From: UBA11740 sp035635855
GTDB lineage: Bacteria; Acidobacteriota; Blastocatellia; Pyrinomonadales; Pyrinomonadaceae
Assembly (NCBI GenBank): GCA_035635855.1
Contig: DASQAF010000029.1
Span: 230,289 to 294,288 of the forward strand
DNA: 64,000 nt
Reading direction: 5' to 3'
Positions 1 to 11,335 of this stretch are shown here, piece by piece. The position numbers were made by a program, and so were the translations under genes. Position 1 is the stretch's first letter. Each line of letters begins with the position of its first letter. Below the pieces are notes generated by a model. The model ran no database searches. It was given only the letters and a program-made list of their open reading frames with translations, and had not been told where the DNA came from.

Positions 1-2
1 TT

Positions 3-3000
3 CTCTATCAGATGACGAGCACTGCGAACGGATCAGTCAACGTCTCTAACAGCGTGTTGACGGCTAATCGCGGCGATCACTTGCAGGGCAATTCAGCTAA
101 TAGCGCGATACTAAACGTGGTGTTCACCAACAATAATCTGATTGGGGGACACTCGACCGCGCTGGGACAGGACATTGTAGTCAACTCTACAGTCCTGACC
201 GGTTCGGCTGCCGTCACTTACGACATCAATGGCAACAAGATTAACGGCGCGATCCTAAGCGCGATCACGGTGAATCTCGGAGTACCTTCCGCGGCCACCA
301 CGACGATGTCGGGCAAGGTTCGTAACAACATCATCGGCACGACGGGCGTGATTCGTTCATGCTCGACACAGGCTCATGGCATCGCGGTAGACTCGCACGG
401 CAAGGGCACGCACACGGTTGCGGTGACCGGCAACACGATGCGCCAATGTAAGGACCGGGGCATTAATGTCACGGCAAACGACAGCCCCAGCGTCAGCAAC
501 GGCGAGGGCAATCCCGGCGGCAATTTGAACCTGACCGTAACGGGCAATACGGTCCTGGAAGGCGGCCCTATCAACCCGCCTGGCTTCCCAGCTGACGGGA
601 CGGGCAGCCGCGAGGCGTTCAATCTAATCGCCGGTTCGACGGCTACGGACACTATCGCTATTTGTGCGCAGATTGGCGGCGCAGGGGCCCTGGCTAACAA
701 CTTCAATCGTGGTACGGAAGCGGTCGTCAGCGGTCTCTCCGACATCCGTATCAAAAAGCAAACCACCGCAGTTATTACGATACGCCTGCCTGGCTACGCG
801 GGGTCCGCTACCGATGCGTCAGCTTTTGTCGCGGGGCAGAACACGAGCAGCGAAGATGGCACGAGTACTGCCGCCGCGAGTGCTACGTCCAGCGGATCTG
901 GTGGCGGCGGCTTTGTCGGCGGCGCGGCGTGCGCGACGGTGGCATCACTTGACCGGATGATGCAGCAGCGCAAAGGCGGCGTCCTTGCTCAGACAGGTAA
1001 GAATCAGCAGAACAGTCACGTGGCTTCGCTGTTCGCATCAACCGGGAACGACCTTGCCTCGACCCTTGATAGCCTCGACCGTGCCACGCAATCCGCTCGC
1101 TCTCTACCGGCAAATGACAGTGCGCAGTCCTCTTTGCTCTTCGCCGGAGCAACAACCTCGGGCGAGAGCAACGGTCCTGCTGGCAACGCTGTTTCGGTAT
1201 CGCGATGGCTCGCCGGTGCAACGAGTTTGGTAGCTCAATTTGTGAACAGCGTTGATTCGCTGATTGTTCCCGCGGCGCATGCCGAGAAGGCAGAAGGCAC
1301 AAGTCAAAAGACAGAAAGCGCGAGCGAGATCGCGACGACGAAAGTATCGAGCAAAGACGTCCACCTTAATTCAGCGAGCCTAAGGACAGCTACCAGCGAT
1401 CAGAGATCAGACGTTCGCTCGAACCACGCCAACAGACCAGCGGACCGACGTCAGAGAGCAGAGGTCAGGAATCACCGCGCGACGGCGACAAGATCGTTTG
1501 CGCCGATGCCGGTCAGTGGCGGCACTTTCCCGATCAACGGAACCGGCTCAGGATTCTCTCTGCCGAACGGCAAGACCATCACGATCAAGTTCAGTGTGAC
1601 GCTCAACAATCCGCCGAACCTGGCCGGCGTCGTGCCGCCAAAAGTCTCTGCTCAAGGTACGCTTTCAGGCGCTTTCGTAGGCAATCCGATCGTAACTGAC
1701 GATCCCGGGACGGTTGCGGCAAACGATGCGACGGTGACTTTGGTTGATCTGTTCGACACGACGGTCGCTGTTGCTTCATCTCAGAATCCTTCATTCGTCG
1801 GCCAGAACGTGCAGTTCACGGCGACGGTCAGCTCGCCCGGCGGCGTGCCCACCGGCTCAGTGCAGTTTAAAGACGGTGCATCCGCGTTGGGCGCGCCGAT
1901 CGCGCTCACCACCGGCGGCACTTGTCCGGCGGGCAGCGCGTGTGCGACCACGCCCAACATCTCAAGTCTGACTGCCGGCTCGCATGTGATCACCGCCGAC
2001 TACACGGACAGCAGCGGTAACTTTGATCCGAACACGGGGACGCTGGCGCCAAATCAGCAGGTCAACAATAAGACGGCGACCACCACGACGGTTCTCTCTT
2101 CGCTCAATCCGTCGAACGTTGGCGATGCGGTAACCTTCACGGCCCAGGTCAACTCAGCCTCGGCCACCGGCACGGTGCAATTCTGGGATGGCCCCTCCGG
2201 CACCGGCACGCCTCTTGGTGGTGCGATATCGCTGACGACGGGCGGCAGTTGTCCGGGAGCAACCGCGTGCGCCAGTACGGCAGCTATATCCAACCTGACG
2301 GCGGGTCCGCACACAATCACCGCGGATTACAGTGGCGATGTTCAGTTCAACTCGAGCACCGGAAAACTGTTACCGGATCCTCCGGGACAGCAAGTCAACA
2401 AGAAGGCCACAACCACTACGGTAACCTCGGCGCCAAATCCGTCGAACTTTGGACAGTCGGTGACGTTTACGGCGCATGTCTCGAGCGCGTTCAGTGGAAC
2501 TCCGACCGGCACAGTGCAGTTCTGGGACGGCCTCTCGGGAACCACCGCGCTCGGCGGGCCACAACCTGTGAATGGCAGCGGCGATGCGACCTTTATAACT
2601 TCTTCGCTCAGTGCCGGCACGCACAATCCGATCACCGCCGACTACAGCGGCGACGCTCAGTTTGCCGCGAGTTCGGGCACAGAAGGTGGCGGCGGACATG
2701 TGGTTAACACCTGCGCGGCGAATGTGATTGTCGCCAACAACACCGACGCGGCTGCGGGCAGCCTGCGCGATGCGTTAAGCACCGTGTGCGACGGCGGCAC
2801 GATCACTTTTGATCCATCGGTGACGTCGATCACGCTTACCACGGTTGAGTTGGCGATCAGCAAGAACGTGACGGTGACCGGACCAGGAGCGGCCACGCTT
2901 ACAGTCAGCGGTAACAATGCGAGCCGGGTCTTTAATGTCGCCGTTGGCAAGACGGTGATTATCTCGGGCATGACGATCACGGCCGGGAAGGTCCTGGGCG

Positions 3001-6000
3001 CGAATGGGGCTGCGGGCAGCGCCGGCATCGATGCCAAGGGCGGTGCGGTAATCAATGCGGGCACGCTCACTCTCTCGAACGTAATTCTCAGCGGCAGTCA
3101 CTCTACTGGCGGCGATGGCGGTTCCAACACCGGGGCCGGCGCGGGCGGCGTGGGGGGCAACGGACTGGGTGGCGGAATCTATAACAGCGGCACACTGACG
3201 TTGACGAACACGACCGTCAATGGCAGCAACTCCGCGACGGGCGGCAAGGGTGGCGACACCGATGCGGCAAACACGAACGGCAACGGTGGAGCGGGCTTTG
3301 GCGGCGGTGTCTACAGTAGCGGCACTCTGACGCTGACTGACTCAACCATCTCAGGGAATTCAGTTGTCGCCGGCGCGCCTGGCACTGGCGGTACGGGTGG
3401 CGTTTCCGGGAGCGCGTCGGGTGGCGGTGTCTATAACGATGCCACGGCGGGTCCGGCCGGAGCGACGATTACGGGCAGCACGATCAGCGGAAACACTGCG
3501 GGTCTAAACGGTGGGGGCATCTTCAATGTTGGCGCGGGCACCAACGCTACCCTGACGATCACCAACAGCACCATCAGTGGCAATGGCGCGAATAATGACG
3601 GCGGTGGTGTCTACAACGCCGGCGCGACCGGCACGACGACGCTCACCGGCGTCACCGTGACCGGCAACACGACAGATAAAGATGATCTCGGCGGCGGCGC
3701 CGGTGGCGGACTCAATATCGCTAGCGGCACGTTTACATTGAAGAACACTATCGTCGCCGGAAACCTGAAGGGCACAACCACGCCGACGGCGCACGACATA
3801 ACCGGAACAATTAACACCGCCGGCAGCGCGAGTTCGTACAACCTGATCGGTGACGCAGCCAGCAGTGGCGGGCTTACCGACGGCACTGACCACAACATTG
3901 TCGGCAACGCGGGCGTCGGCACTATCGACATCGCGACAGTGCTTAACACTACACTGGCGGACAATGGCGGACCGACAAAGACGCACGCGTTGGTAAACGG
4001 CAGTCCTGCTTTGGAGAAGGGCAACGCCTTCAGCCTGACCACCGATCAGCGCGGCTTCCCGCGGCCGGTTGATTTCGATGCGACGCCGCCGGTTGCGCCA
4101 TTCGACGACACGGACATCGGTGCGTTCGAGTCACAGATAGCGCCCAACGCTCCGGGCGCGCCGAACCTGGATGCGGTGAGCGATTCGGGAGCAAACAACG
4201 CGGACGACAAGACCAACGTCACGACCAACTTGTCGTTCACTATCCCTGGCGTCGTCTCAGGTGCGACCGTCCAACTATTCCGCGACGGCGCTCCGGTGGC
4301 CAGCGGAGTGGCATCGGGCATTACGATTCAACTGACTGATCCGGGACCGTTGACATTCACTGCCAGCGGCACGACTTATTCGTACACCGCTAAACAGTCG
4401 TTCGGTGCTGCCACGAGCGTGGCCTCCACGGCTTTGCCGGTCTTGATATCTATTATTCCGGATGCGCCCGTTCTTGATCCCGCAAGCGATTCAGGAACAC
4501 TCGGCGACGGCATCACAAACGACACCAGCCCGACCTTCAACATCACGAACGTGGTGAACACCGCGACCGTCAAACTGTTTCGTGATGGCGTCGAGGTTGC
4601 CAGTGGCACGGCTGCCGGCGTCACGATACAGCTCACTGATCCATCGGCTCCGAATGGCACGTTCACTTATACGGCCAAGCAGATTTTCAACGCGGTCACC
4701 AGCGATCCTTCGGCAGGCACCAGCATTACGATCACCATCAAGCCTGATGCGCCGGACTTGATTGCGGCCAGCGATTCCGGTTCGAGCAGTACCGACAACT
4801 ACACCAACGACACTACGCCGACTTTCAACATCACCGGCGTCATCAATGGCGCGAATGTGGAGTTGCTGCGAGATGGCACGTCGGTAGCAAATGCCACGGC
4901 AGTCGGGACGAGCATTCAGCTAACGGACCCCGGTGCCTTGGCCGGCCCGCATACATATAAAGCGCGCCAAACTGTCGGCATTACCTTGAGTCCGGATTCC
5001 GACGGGCTCGATGTGACTATCGATACCAGCACTGCCCAGCCATCGACGCCGGACTTAATTACTGCCGACGACAGCAACATTAATAATGACAATGTGACCA
5101 GCAAGACGACGCCGACCTTTACCGGCACCGCCGAAGCCAACAGCAGCGTGCAGTTGTTCGCGACCGGCGTTTTGAAAGGTTCGGGCGCGGCGGACAATGC
5201 GGGCGCGTGGAGTATTACGAGCAGTGCGCTGGCGGATGGCCCTTACAACATTACCGTCGTCGCCACTGACCTGGCGGGGAATGTTTCGGTGGCCTCTGCT
5301 GCGTTGCCAATTGTTATTGACACTACCAAACCAACGGTGGCGATGAGTTCGGCTGTGGGCAATCCTACCGCTACCACGCCGATACCGGTTACGGTCACTT
5401 TCAGCGAGTCTGTTTCAGGTTTCACGATCGGCGACATTGTTCCCGCCAATGGCACGGTCGGGAACTTTGCCGGTGGCCCCGCGATCTATACCTTCGATCT
5501 GACCCCCACGAGCCCCGGTCCCGTTTCGGCTGACATTGCGGCTGGCGTGGCCAACGATTTGGCAGGTAATACCAACACGGCCGCGACGCAGTTTAATCGC
5601 ACGTTTGATCCTTCGGCGTTGAGTGTGACAATCACGCCAGTGGCACCGGATCCGCGCAACACGAGTGTCAGCTCGATCCAGATCGTATTCAACAAGGCCG
5701 TCACTGGATTCGACCTTCCTGATCTGACTCTCAAGCTTAACGGCGGCGCTAATCTGCTGACCGGCGCGCAGACGCTGACGAGTGGTGACAACATAACCTG
5801 GACGCTGGGTAACCTGAGCGGGCTGACGGGAGCGGCGGGCACTTACGTCTTAAAGCTGACGGCTGCCGGATCAAACATCAAGGACGCCGCGCTTAACTCG
5901 CTGACCTCGGATGCGACTGAGTCCTGGGTAACGGATACGACGCCGCCGGACGTAACGATCAATCAGGCCGCGGGACAGACAGATCCGGTGACCGGCCCCA

Positions 6001-9000
6001 GCGCCACCACGGTGGTTAACTTTACGGCGATCTTCACCGAACCGGTGGTGGCCGGCAGCTTTACCAATGCTGACGTGACGATCTCAGGGACCGCGGGGGC
6101 GACGGTGGTCAACATCAGTGAGATTGCCCCCAACGACGGTACTCACTTCAACGTCGCGATTGGCGGCATGACCCAGAGCGGAACAGTGATCGCCAACATT
6201 CCGGCGGGAGCGGCGCAGGATGCCGCGGGTAACGGCAGCACCGTCGCGACCTTCACGGACAACACCGTAACGTTCTTCAAGAACGACTTCACGACGTTCG
6301 AAGTCAACACGACCGCCGACACGGATGATGGCTCGTGCGATCCGCTCGGCACGGGCCCAGGCAATCAGGACTGCACACTGCGCGAGGCCATCAACGCCGC
6401 CAACGCCGACGCCGGTTTGGAGACGATCACTTTTAACTCGACTGTGTTCGCAGCACCCGGTCCTTACACGATTAATCTGACGGGTGCGCTGCCAGATCTT
6501 TCAAGCGACATGACCATCAACGGCCCCGGCGCCAACGTGCTGACGGTGAAGCGCGACACGGGCGGTAACTACCGCATCTTCACTGTTTTTTCTTTGGGGA
6601 ATATCAACCTCACCATTAACGGGTTGACCGTCAGCAACGGAAATTCCCCCGGCGGCGGCATTTTGAATAACAACACGGGCACCGTAACTGTCAGCAACAG
6701 CGTCATCACCGGCAATAGTGCGGCGGGCGGTGATGGAGGCGGGATTTTATTAATCGGCTCCGCCGGCACTTTGAACCTTACCAACAGCACCATCAGTGAT
6801 AACTCCGCGGGCCAAGGCGGCGGGCTAAGCATCACGAACAACGCCACGGTAAACATCACGAACAGCACCATCAGCGGTAACTTAACCCCGCTCGGCGGCG
6901 GCGGTCTTTACAACGTCAGCGGCGCGTTGACTATTACCGCCAGTACGATCACCAATAACCGTGCTGACAATGACAACAACGGCGTCGGCACGGGCGGTGG
7001 GATCTTCCGCAGTGGCGGCACGGTCGTCTTGCGCAATACCATCGTCGGCCACGACTTCAAGGGAGGTGTGCTGCAGGTTGAGACGGCGACCGTAGCCGGC
7101 ACAATTACCAGCGCCGGTAATGCGAAGGTGGTGGTGACAGCCGCCGGCATGCCGAACAATCCGAAGACTGTAAACGTTGCAGTCGCAAATGCCGATACTG
7201 CTTCTCAGGTGGCCGGAAAGATGCGCACGGCGTTGGCTGCTGATGCGGACGTCAGCGGATTCTTCAACGTCTCAGGCACGGGAGCCAACATTGTCCTGAC
7301 ATCCCAGTTGCCAGCCGCGAATGACGCGGCACTGAACATTGCTACGGATAACGCAACATCCGCAGGACTGACCGCCACTCCGACGTCAGCGAATACGACG
7401 GCGGGCGTGGCTGGCACCGCCGACGACATCAGCGGCGCGGTCAACTCGGAAGGCTTCAACCTGATTCAAGTGACGTCTGGCGCCGTCATCACTGAGACGC
7501 TGAATCCCGGCACTAACATCACGGGCGTGGATCCGCATCTGTTCCCGCTGGCCGATAACGGTGGTCCCACAAAGACTCATGCTTTGCAATGCACCAGTCC
7601 GGCCATTGATAAGGGCTTCAACTTTACCGTGACCACAGACCAGCGTGGCGGCGTCCGTCCATTCGATCTGGCCGACGCGATCTATCCAAACGCTGCTTCT
7701 CCGGGCAACGGCACAGACATTGGCGCGGTTGAGGTTCAAACCGGCGGCGGCTGCCAACCAGTGGCGGTGCCACCCAACCCGCAACCTTCGACCAACGAAG
7801 ATACGCAGGTGACGATCACTCTGAAGGGAACTTATTCGCAAAACTTCCCGCTGACTTTCACTATTACGCAATCGCCCGCGCATGGCTCGCTGGGACCGAT
7901 CAGCGCGCCCGTCTGCAACTTCAATTTGTCAGAGACCTGCACGGCGACGGTGAACTACACGCCGTCTCTGAACTTCAACGGTCTGGATTCCTTCAAGTTC
8001 AAGGTCAGCGCCGGCGGGCTCGACTCTGACGAGGCTGATGTCAACGTTACCGTGATCTCGGTCAACGATCCACCGGTGGCCAACGGTGACGCGCTCACGA
8101 GCATAGCTGAGGATTCGGGCGTGCGCACGATTCCGTTTGCCGATCTGCTGGTGAACGATTCACCCGGCCCTCCCGATGAGGCCGGCCAAACTCTGACGGT
8201 CATCTCGGTGAGCAATCCGGTCGGTGGCACGGTGGGAATCCTGGGCACTAATGTGCAGTTTACGCCGACCGCGAACTACTTTGGCCCGGCCAGCTTCCAG
8301 TACAAGATCCGAGACAACGGCACGACCAACGGAGCGCCCGATCCGAAGGACAGCGTGTTGGCAGCTACCGTCACCTTTACCATCGATCCGGTGGCCGACA
8401 CCCCGTCGGTAACAAATGCCACGACCAATGAAGACACGCAAACGACTTCAGGTTTGGTTATCAGCCGTAACGCCGCCGATGGCGCCGAGGTGACTCACTT
8501 CAAGATCACCAGCATCGCTAATGGCACGCTGTTCCAGCACGACGGCACGACGCCGATCAACAACGGCGACTTCATCACCTTTGCTCAGGGCAATGCCGGA
8601 TTGAAGTTCACGCCCAACGCGAATCTGTTCAGCCCGACGACCACCTTCAGCTTCCAGGTGCAGGCATCGTTGAATAACACCGACGCGGGTCTGGGCGGCG
8701 GCTTGGCGACGGCGACGATTACCGTCAATGCGGTGGCCGACACTCCGTCAGTGACAAATGCGGCGACCGGCGTCAACATTCAGACCTCGTCGGGCCTGGT
8801 TATTACTCGCAATGCAGTGGACAGCACTGAAGTAAGTCATTTCAAGATCACGAACATTACTAACGGCACGTTGTTCAAGAACGATGGCACAACCCCGATC
8901 ACTAACAACCAGTTCATCACGTTTGCCGAAGGCAATGCCGGATTGAAATTCACGCCGGCGAACAATCTGTCCAGTCCGGGCTCGAGCTTCAGCTTCGATG

Positions 9001-11216
9001 TGCAGGGCGCCACCAGCGCGGTCGGAGATGGTCTGGGCCCGGCTACAACAGCGACGATCACGGTCAGCTGTGGGAGCAACTTGGTCACTAACAGCAACGA
9101 CAACGGCGCGGGCTCTCTGCGGGCGATGATCCTCAGCGCCTGCCCGGGCAGCACGATTACTTTCGACATGACCCCCGGCCACGTCACCAGTCCGATTAAC
9201 CTAACCAGCGGAGAGTTGATGATTGATAAGAGCATGACGATTCAAGGACCGGGCGCGAATCTGCTGACGATAAGCGGAAACAACAGTAGCCGCGTATTCA
9301 ACGTGACGGCGAGTCCGGGAGTGGTCAACTTCTCAGGGTTGACAATCTCCAATGGGCAGGTTCCCGGCGGCTCCTCCGGTGGTGGAATTCTCAATAACAG
9401 CACCGCGGCAGTCAACATCACCAATAGCACGCTCAGCAATAACTCTGCTGGGTTCGGCGGCGGCATTCTCAACTTTAGTACCGGCGTAGTCAACATCAGC
9501 AATAGCACTCTTAACAACAACACTGCTTCGCCCTCAGGCGGCGGCATCTTCAATAACGGCACGGGAACCGTCAACGTCACCAACAGCACTATCAGCGGTA
9601 ACACCGCCAGCGCCGGCGGCGGCATTTTCAATGTCCAAAGCGGACCAATAAACGTCACGAATAGCACTATCACTGGCAACTCTGCTACTGGCCCCAGCGG
9701 CGCCGGTGGCGGCATTCATAACAACTCGGCGAGCCCGGTGATTAATCTCAGTAACAGCATCGTCGCTCTCAACACCGCGGGAATCGGCCCGGACCTCGTT
9801 GGCCCAATGACTTCGCAGGGCAATAACTTGATCGGCAAGAATGACGGCAGCACCGGCTTTACCAACGGCAGCAACGGCGACATTGTTGGGACTACCGCTG
9901 CGCCAATCAATCCTTTGCTCGGCCCCCTCGCCAACAATGGTGGACCGACCCAGACGCATGCTTTGCTGGCCGGTTCTCCGGCGCTCGATGCCGGCAACAA
10001 TGCTGCGGTCACAAATCCGCCATTCAGCGGCGTCGCCCCGTTTACCGACCAGCGCGGCGCAGGCTTCGCGCGAATCGTTGACGGGCCCGATGCCAACACA
10101 ACCGAGACCGTGGACATCGGCGCTTTCGAAGCTCAGGTCTCTCTGGAAGACATCACCGACAAGGCAATCAACGAAGACACGCAGCTTCAGTTCACGTTCA
10201 ATGTCGGCGGCGCGGCGTCGATCACCGGCGTTACAGCGACGTCATCGAACACGGCGTTGGTACCGAACAACGTGGCGAACATTGCACTGACGGGAGCCGG
10301 CTCAACCCGCACGTTGACGATTAATCCTCTGGCGGATCAGTTTGGCACCTCCACCATCACGATTACGGTTAACGGCGCAAACGGGCAGAGTATGACCGAC
10401 ACCTTCTTGCTGACTGTTAACTCTGTCAACGACGCGCCGGTCAATCACGTGCCGGGGCCGCAGAACATACCGCTCAACGCATTGTTCGTCTTCTCAGTGG
10501 GTACGGGGAACGCGATCTTTATCTCTGATGTCGACGCCGGTAGTGATCCGGTACAGGTCACGTTGAAGGCTACCGACGGCACGATTACTTTGAACGGCAC
10601 CAGTGGCTTGTCCTTCACGGTTGGCGACGGTACCGACGATCCTTTGATGACCTTTACCGGCAGCATTGCCAACATCAACGCCGCGTTGGAAGGAATGAAG
10701 AACCTGGCGTTCGGCAGCGGTGTGATTACGATTACTACGAACGACCTTGGTCACAACGGTATTGGTGGGCCACTCTCTGATACCGACACCATCCAGGTGA
10801 CGGTAGTCGACAACCTGGCACCTCTGCTGCTGACTATTCCGGGTACAGACCGGGCGATCGCGTTTGACTCGGTGACATTCGTGGTCGATCCGTTTTCGCT
10901 GGTGGGGAATAACAATTTCACTGCCGATCACCGCACGCACATAACGCTCTTTGCTCTCCATGCGCAATTGAGGCCGGGCGAAACTGCGTCAGCCATTACC
11001 GCTGAAGCCGACGTTTCGGGCACGATTGTGCCGCTGATTGTTGAATCAGTCATGACTGTCCCGAACTTCGACTGGTTGACACAAATCGTGGTCAAATTCC
11101 CTGACGGCTTCTCGACAGGCGGAGGCGGACCACATGATGCGAAGATTCGCATTCGCTTGCGAGGCCAGGATAGCAATCAAGCTGTGATCATAGTTGTGCC
11201 GGCGCCAAAGCCCTGA
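3..11216 (+). CDS. Giant beta-helix / Ig-like repeat surface protein, 5' end outside window
   Basis: The frame is open to the left edge, so the true start lies upstream; over 3,730 residues are visible. By residue number counted from the ATG at 12: a beta-helix fragment (1-290); a low-complexity Ser/Gly stretch and an Arg-rich patch (about 290-500); three bacterial Ig-like repeats of the 'TGTVQFWDG' type (about 580-895); a beta-helix with Gly-rich rungs ending in a 'DIGAFE' choice-of-anchor motif (900-1375); four Ig-like 'TPTF' repeats (1380-1770); two Ig-like strand domains (1775-2090); a CSLREA motif ('CTLREAINAANAD') opening a second helix (2095-2580); cadherin-like repeats (2585-3020); a third helix (3020-3375); and a unique C-terminal domain. 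This is an extracellular, adhesin-like architecture. No sortase, PEP-CTERM or type IX sorting tail is evident. Function beyond surface display is unknown. Confidence 0.85.
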   Translation, partial: LYQMTSTANGSVNVSNSVLTANRGDHLQGNSANSAILNVVFTNNNLIGGHSTALGQDIVVNSTVLTGSAAVTYDINGNKINGAILSAITVNLGVPSAATTTMSGKVRNNIIGTTGVIRSCSTQAHGIAVDSHGKGTHTVAVTGNTMRQCKDRGINVTANDSPSVSNGEGNPGGNLNLTVTGNTVLEGGPINPPGFPADGTGSREAFNLIAGSTATDTIAICAQIGGAGALANNFNRGTEAVVSGLSDIRIKKQTTAVITIRLPGYAGSATDASAFVAGQNTSSEDGTSTAAASATSSGSGGGGFVGGAACATVASLDRMMQQRKGGVLAQTGKNQQNSHVASLFASTGNDLASTLDSLDRATQSARSLPANDSAQSSLLFAGATTSGESNGPAGNAVSVSRWLAGATSLVAQFVNSVDSLIVPAAHAEKAEGTSQKTESASEIATTKVSSKDVHLNSASLRTATSDQRSDVRSNHANRPADRRQRAEVRNHRATATRSFAPMPVSGGTFPINGTGSGFSLPNGKTITIKFSVTLNNPPNLAGVVPPKVSAQGTLSGAFVGNPIVTDDPGTVAANDATVTLVDLFDTTVAVASSQNPSFVGQNVQFTATVSSPGGVPTGSVQFKDGASALGAPIALTTGGTCPAGSACATTPNISSLTAGSHVITADYTDSSGNFDPNTGTLAPNQQVNNKTATTTTVLSSLNPSNVGDAVTFTAQVNSASATGTVQFWDGPSGTGTPLGGAISLTTGGSCPGATACASTAAISNLTAGPHTITADYSGDVQFNSSTGKLLPDPPGQQVNKKATTTTVTSAPNPSNFGQSVTFTAHVSSAFSGTPTGTVQFWDGLSGTTALGGPQPVNGSGDATFITSSLSAGTHNPITADYSGDAQFAASSGTEGGGGHVVNTCAANVIVANNTDAAAGSLRDALSTVCDGGTITFDPSVTSITLTTVELAISKNVTVTGPGAATLTVSGNNASRVFNVAVGKTVIISGMTITAGKVLGANGAAGSAGIDAKGGAVINAGTLTLSNVILSGSHSTGGDGGSNTGAGAGGVGGNGLGGGIYNSGTLTLTNTTVNGSNSATGGKGGDTDAANTNGNGGAGFGGGVYSSGTLTLTDSTISGNSVVAGAPGTGGTGGVSGSASGGGVYNDATAGPAGATITGSTISGNTAGLNGGGIFNVGAGTNATLTITNSTISGNGANNDGGGVYNAGATGTTTLTGVTVTGNTTDKDDLGGGAGGGLNIASGTFTLKNTIVAGNLKGTTTPTAHDITGTINTAGSASSYNLIGDAASSGGLTDGTDHNIVGNAGVGTIDIATVLNTTLADNGGPTKTHALVNGSPALEKGNAFSLTTDQRGFPRPVDFDATPPVAPFDDTDIGAFESQIAPNAPGAPNLDAVSDSGANNADDKTNVTTNLSFTIPGVVSGATVQLFRDGAPVASGVASGITIQLTDPGPLTFTASGTTYSYTAKQSFGAATSVASTALPVLISIIPDAPVLDPASDSGTLGDGITNDTSPTFNITNVVNTATVKLFRDGVEVASGTAAGVTIQLTDPSAPNGTFTYTAKQIFNAVTSDPSAGTSITITIKPDAPDLIAASDSGSSSTDNYTNDTTPTFNITGVINGANVELLRDGTSVANATAVGTSIQLTDPGALAGPHTYKARQTVGITLSPDSDGLDVTIDTSTAQPSTPDLITADDSNINNDNVTSKTTPTFTGTAEANSSVQLFATGVLKGSGAADNAGAWSITSSALADGPYNITVVATDLAGNVSVASAALPIVIDTTKPTVAMSSAVGNPTATTPIPVTVTFSESVSGFTIGDIVPANGTVGNFAGGPAIYTFDLTPTSPGPVSADIAAGVANDLAGNTNTAATQFNRTFDPSALSVTITPVAPDPRNTSVSSIQIVFNKAVTGFDLPDLTLKLNGGANLLTGAQTLTSGDNITWTLGNLSGLTGAAGTYVLKLTAAGSNIKDAALNSLTSDATESWVTDTTPPDVTINQAAGQTDPVTGPSATTVVNFTAIFTEPVVAGSFTNADVTISGTAGATVVNISEIAPNDGTHFNVAIGGMTQSGTVIANIPAGAAQDAAGNGSTVATFTDNTVTFFKNDFTTFEVNTTADTDDGSCDPLGTGPGNQDCTLREAINAANADAGLETITFNSTVFAAPGPYTINLTGALPDLSSDMTINGPGANVLTVKRDTGGNYRIFTVFSLGNINLTINGLTVSNGNSPGGGILNNNTGTVTVSNSVITGNSAAGGDGGGILLIGSAGTLNLTNSTISDNSAGQGGGLSITNNATVNITNSTISGNLTPLGGGGLYNVSGALTITASTITNNRADNDNNGVGTGGGIFRSGGTVVLRNTIVGHDFKGGVLQVETATVAGTITSAGNAKVVVTAAGMPNNPKTVNVAVANADTASQVAGKMRTALAADADVSGFFNVSGTGANIVLTSQLPAANDAALNIATDNATSAGLTATPTSANTTAGVAGTADDISGAVNSEGFNLIQVTSGAVITETLNPGTNITGVDPHLFPLADNGGPTKTHALQCTSPAIDKGFNFTVTTDQRGGVRPFDLADAIYPNAASPGNGTDIGAVEVQTGGGCQPVAVPPNPQPSTNEDTQVTITLKGTYSQNFPLTFTITQSPAHGSLGPISAPVCNFNLSETCTATVNYTPSLNFNGLDSFKFKVSAGGLDSDEADVNVTVISVNDPPVANGDALTSIAEDSGVRTIPFADLLVNDSPGPPDEAGQTLTVISVSNPVGGTVGILGTNVQFTPTANYFGPASFQYKIRDNGTTNGAPDPKDSVLAATVTFTIDPVADTPSVTNATTNEDTQTTSGLVISRNAADGAEVTHFKITSIANGTLFQHDGTTPINNGDFITFAQGNAGLKFTPNANLFSPTTTFSFQVQASLNNTDAGLGGGLATATITVNAVADTPSVTNAATGVNIQTSSGLVITRNAVDSTEVSHFKITNITNGTLFKNDGTTPITNNQFITFAEGNAGLKFTPANNLSSPGSSFSFDVQGATSAVGDGLGPATTATITVSCGSNLVTNSNDNGAGSLRAMILSACPGSTITFDMTPGHVTSPINLTSGELMIDKSMTIQGPGANLLTISGNNSSRVFNVTASPGVVNFSGLTISNGQVPGGSSGGGILNNSTAAVNITNSTLSNNSAGFGGGILNFSTGVVNISNSTLNNNTASPSGGGIFNNGTGTVNVTNSTISGNTASAGGGIFNVQSGPINVTNSTITGNSATGPSGAGGGIHNNSASPVINLSNSIVALNTAGIGPDLVGPMTSQGNNLIGKNDGSTGFTNGSNGDIVGTTAAPINPLLGPLANNGGPTQTHALLAGSPALDAGNNAAVTNPPFSGVAPFTDQRGAGFARIVDGPDANTTETVDIGAFEAQVSLEDITDKAINEDTQLQFTFNVGGAASITGVTATSSNTALVPNNVANIALTGAGSTRTLTINPLADQFGTSTITITVNGANGQSMTDTFLLTVNSVNDAPVNHVPGPQNIPLNALFVFSVGTGNAIFISDVDAGSDPVQVTLKATDGTITLNGTSGLSFTVGDGTDDPLMTFTGSIANINAALEGMKNLAFGSGVITITTNDLGHNGIGGPLSDTDTIQVTVVDNLAPLLLTIPGTDRAIAFDSVTFVVDPFSLVGNNNFTADHRTHITLFALHAQLRPGETASAITAEADVSGTIVPLIVESVMTVPNFDWLTQIVVKFPDGFSTGGGGPHDAKIRIRLRGQDSNQAVIIVVPAPKP
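8391..9074 (+). repeat. Tandem repeat of about 342 bp inside the giant surface gene
   Basis: Two consecutive units of about 342 bp start at about 8391 and 8733. Each encodes 'ADTPSVTNA' followed by an 'HFKIT..NGTLF' segment and 'QGNAGLKFTPN' or 'EGNAGLKFTPA'. The copies are clearly homologous but diverged, consistent with an old internal domain duplication. Confidence 0.8.
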
Positions 11217-11335
11217 CCGGACGCCTGGGAAATCTGCAACTGAGTAGAAGTCTTGCAGAGCGGTTGGGAGCATTTGCTGGCCAACATTAGCCAAGCCTTC
11301 ACCGCAGAGTTTGTGCACGTTGAGGTTATCAATTA

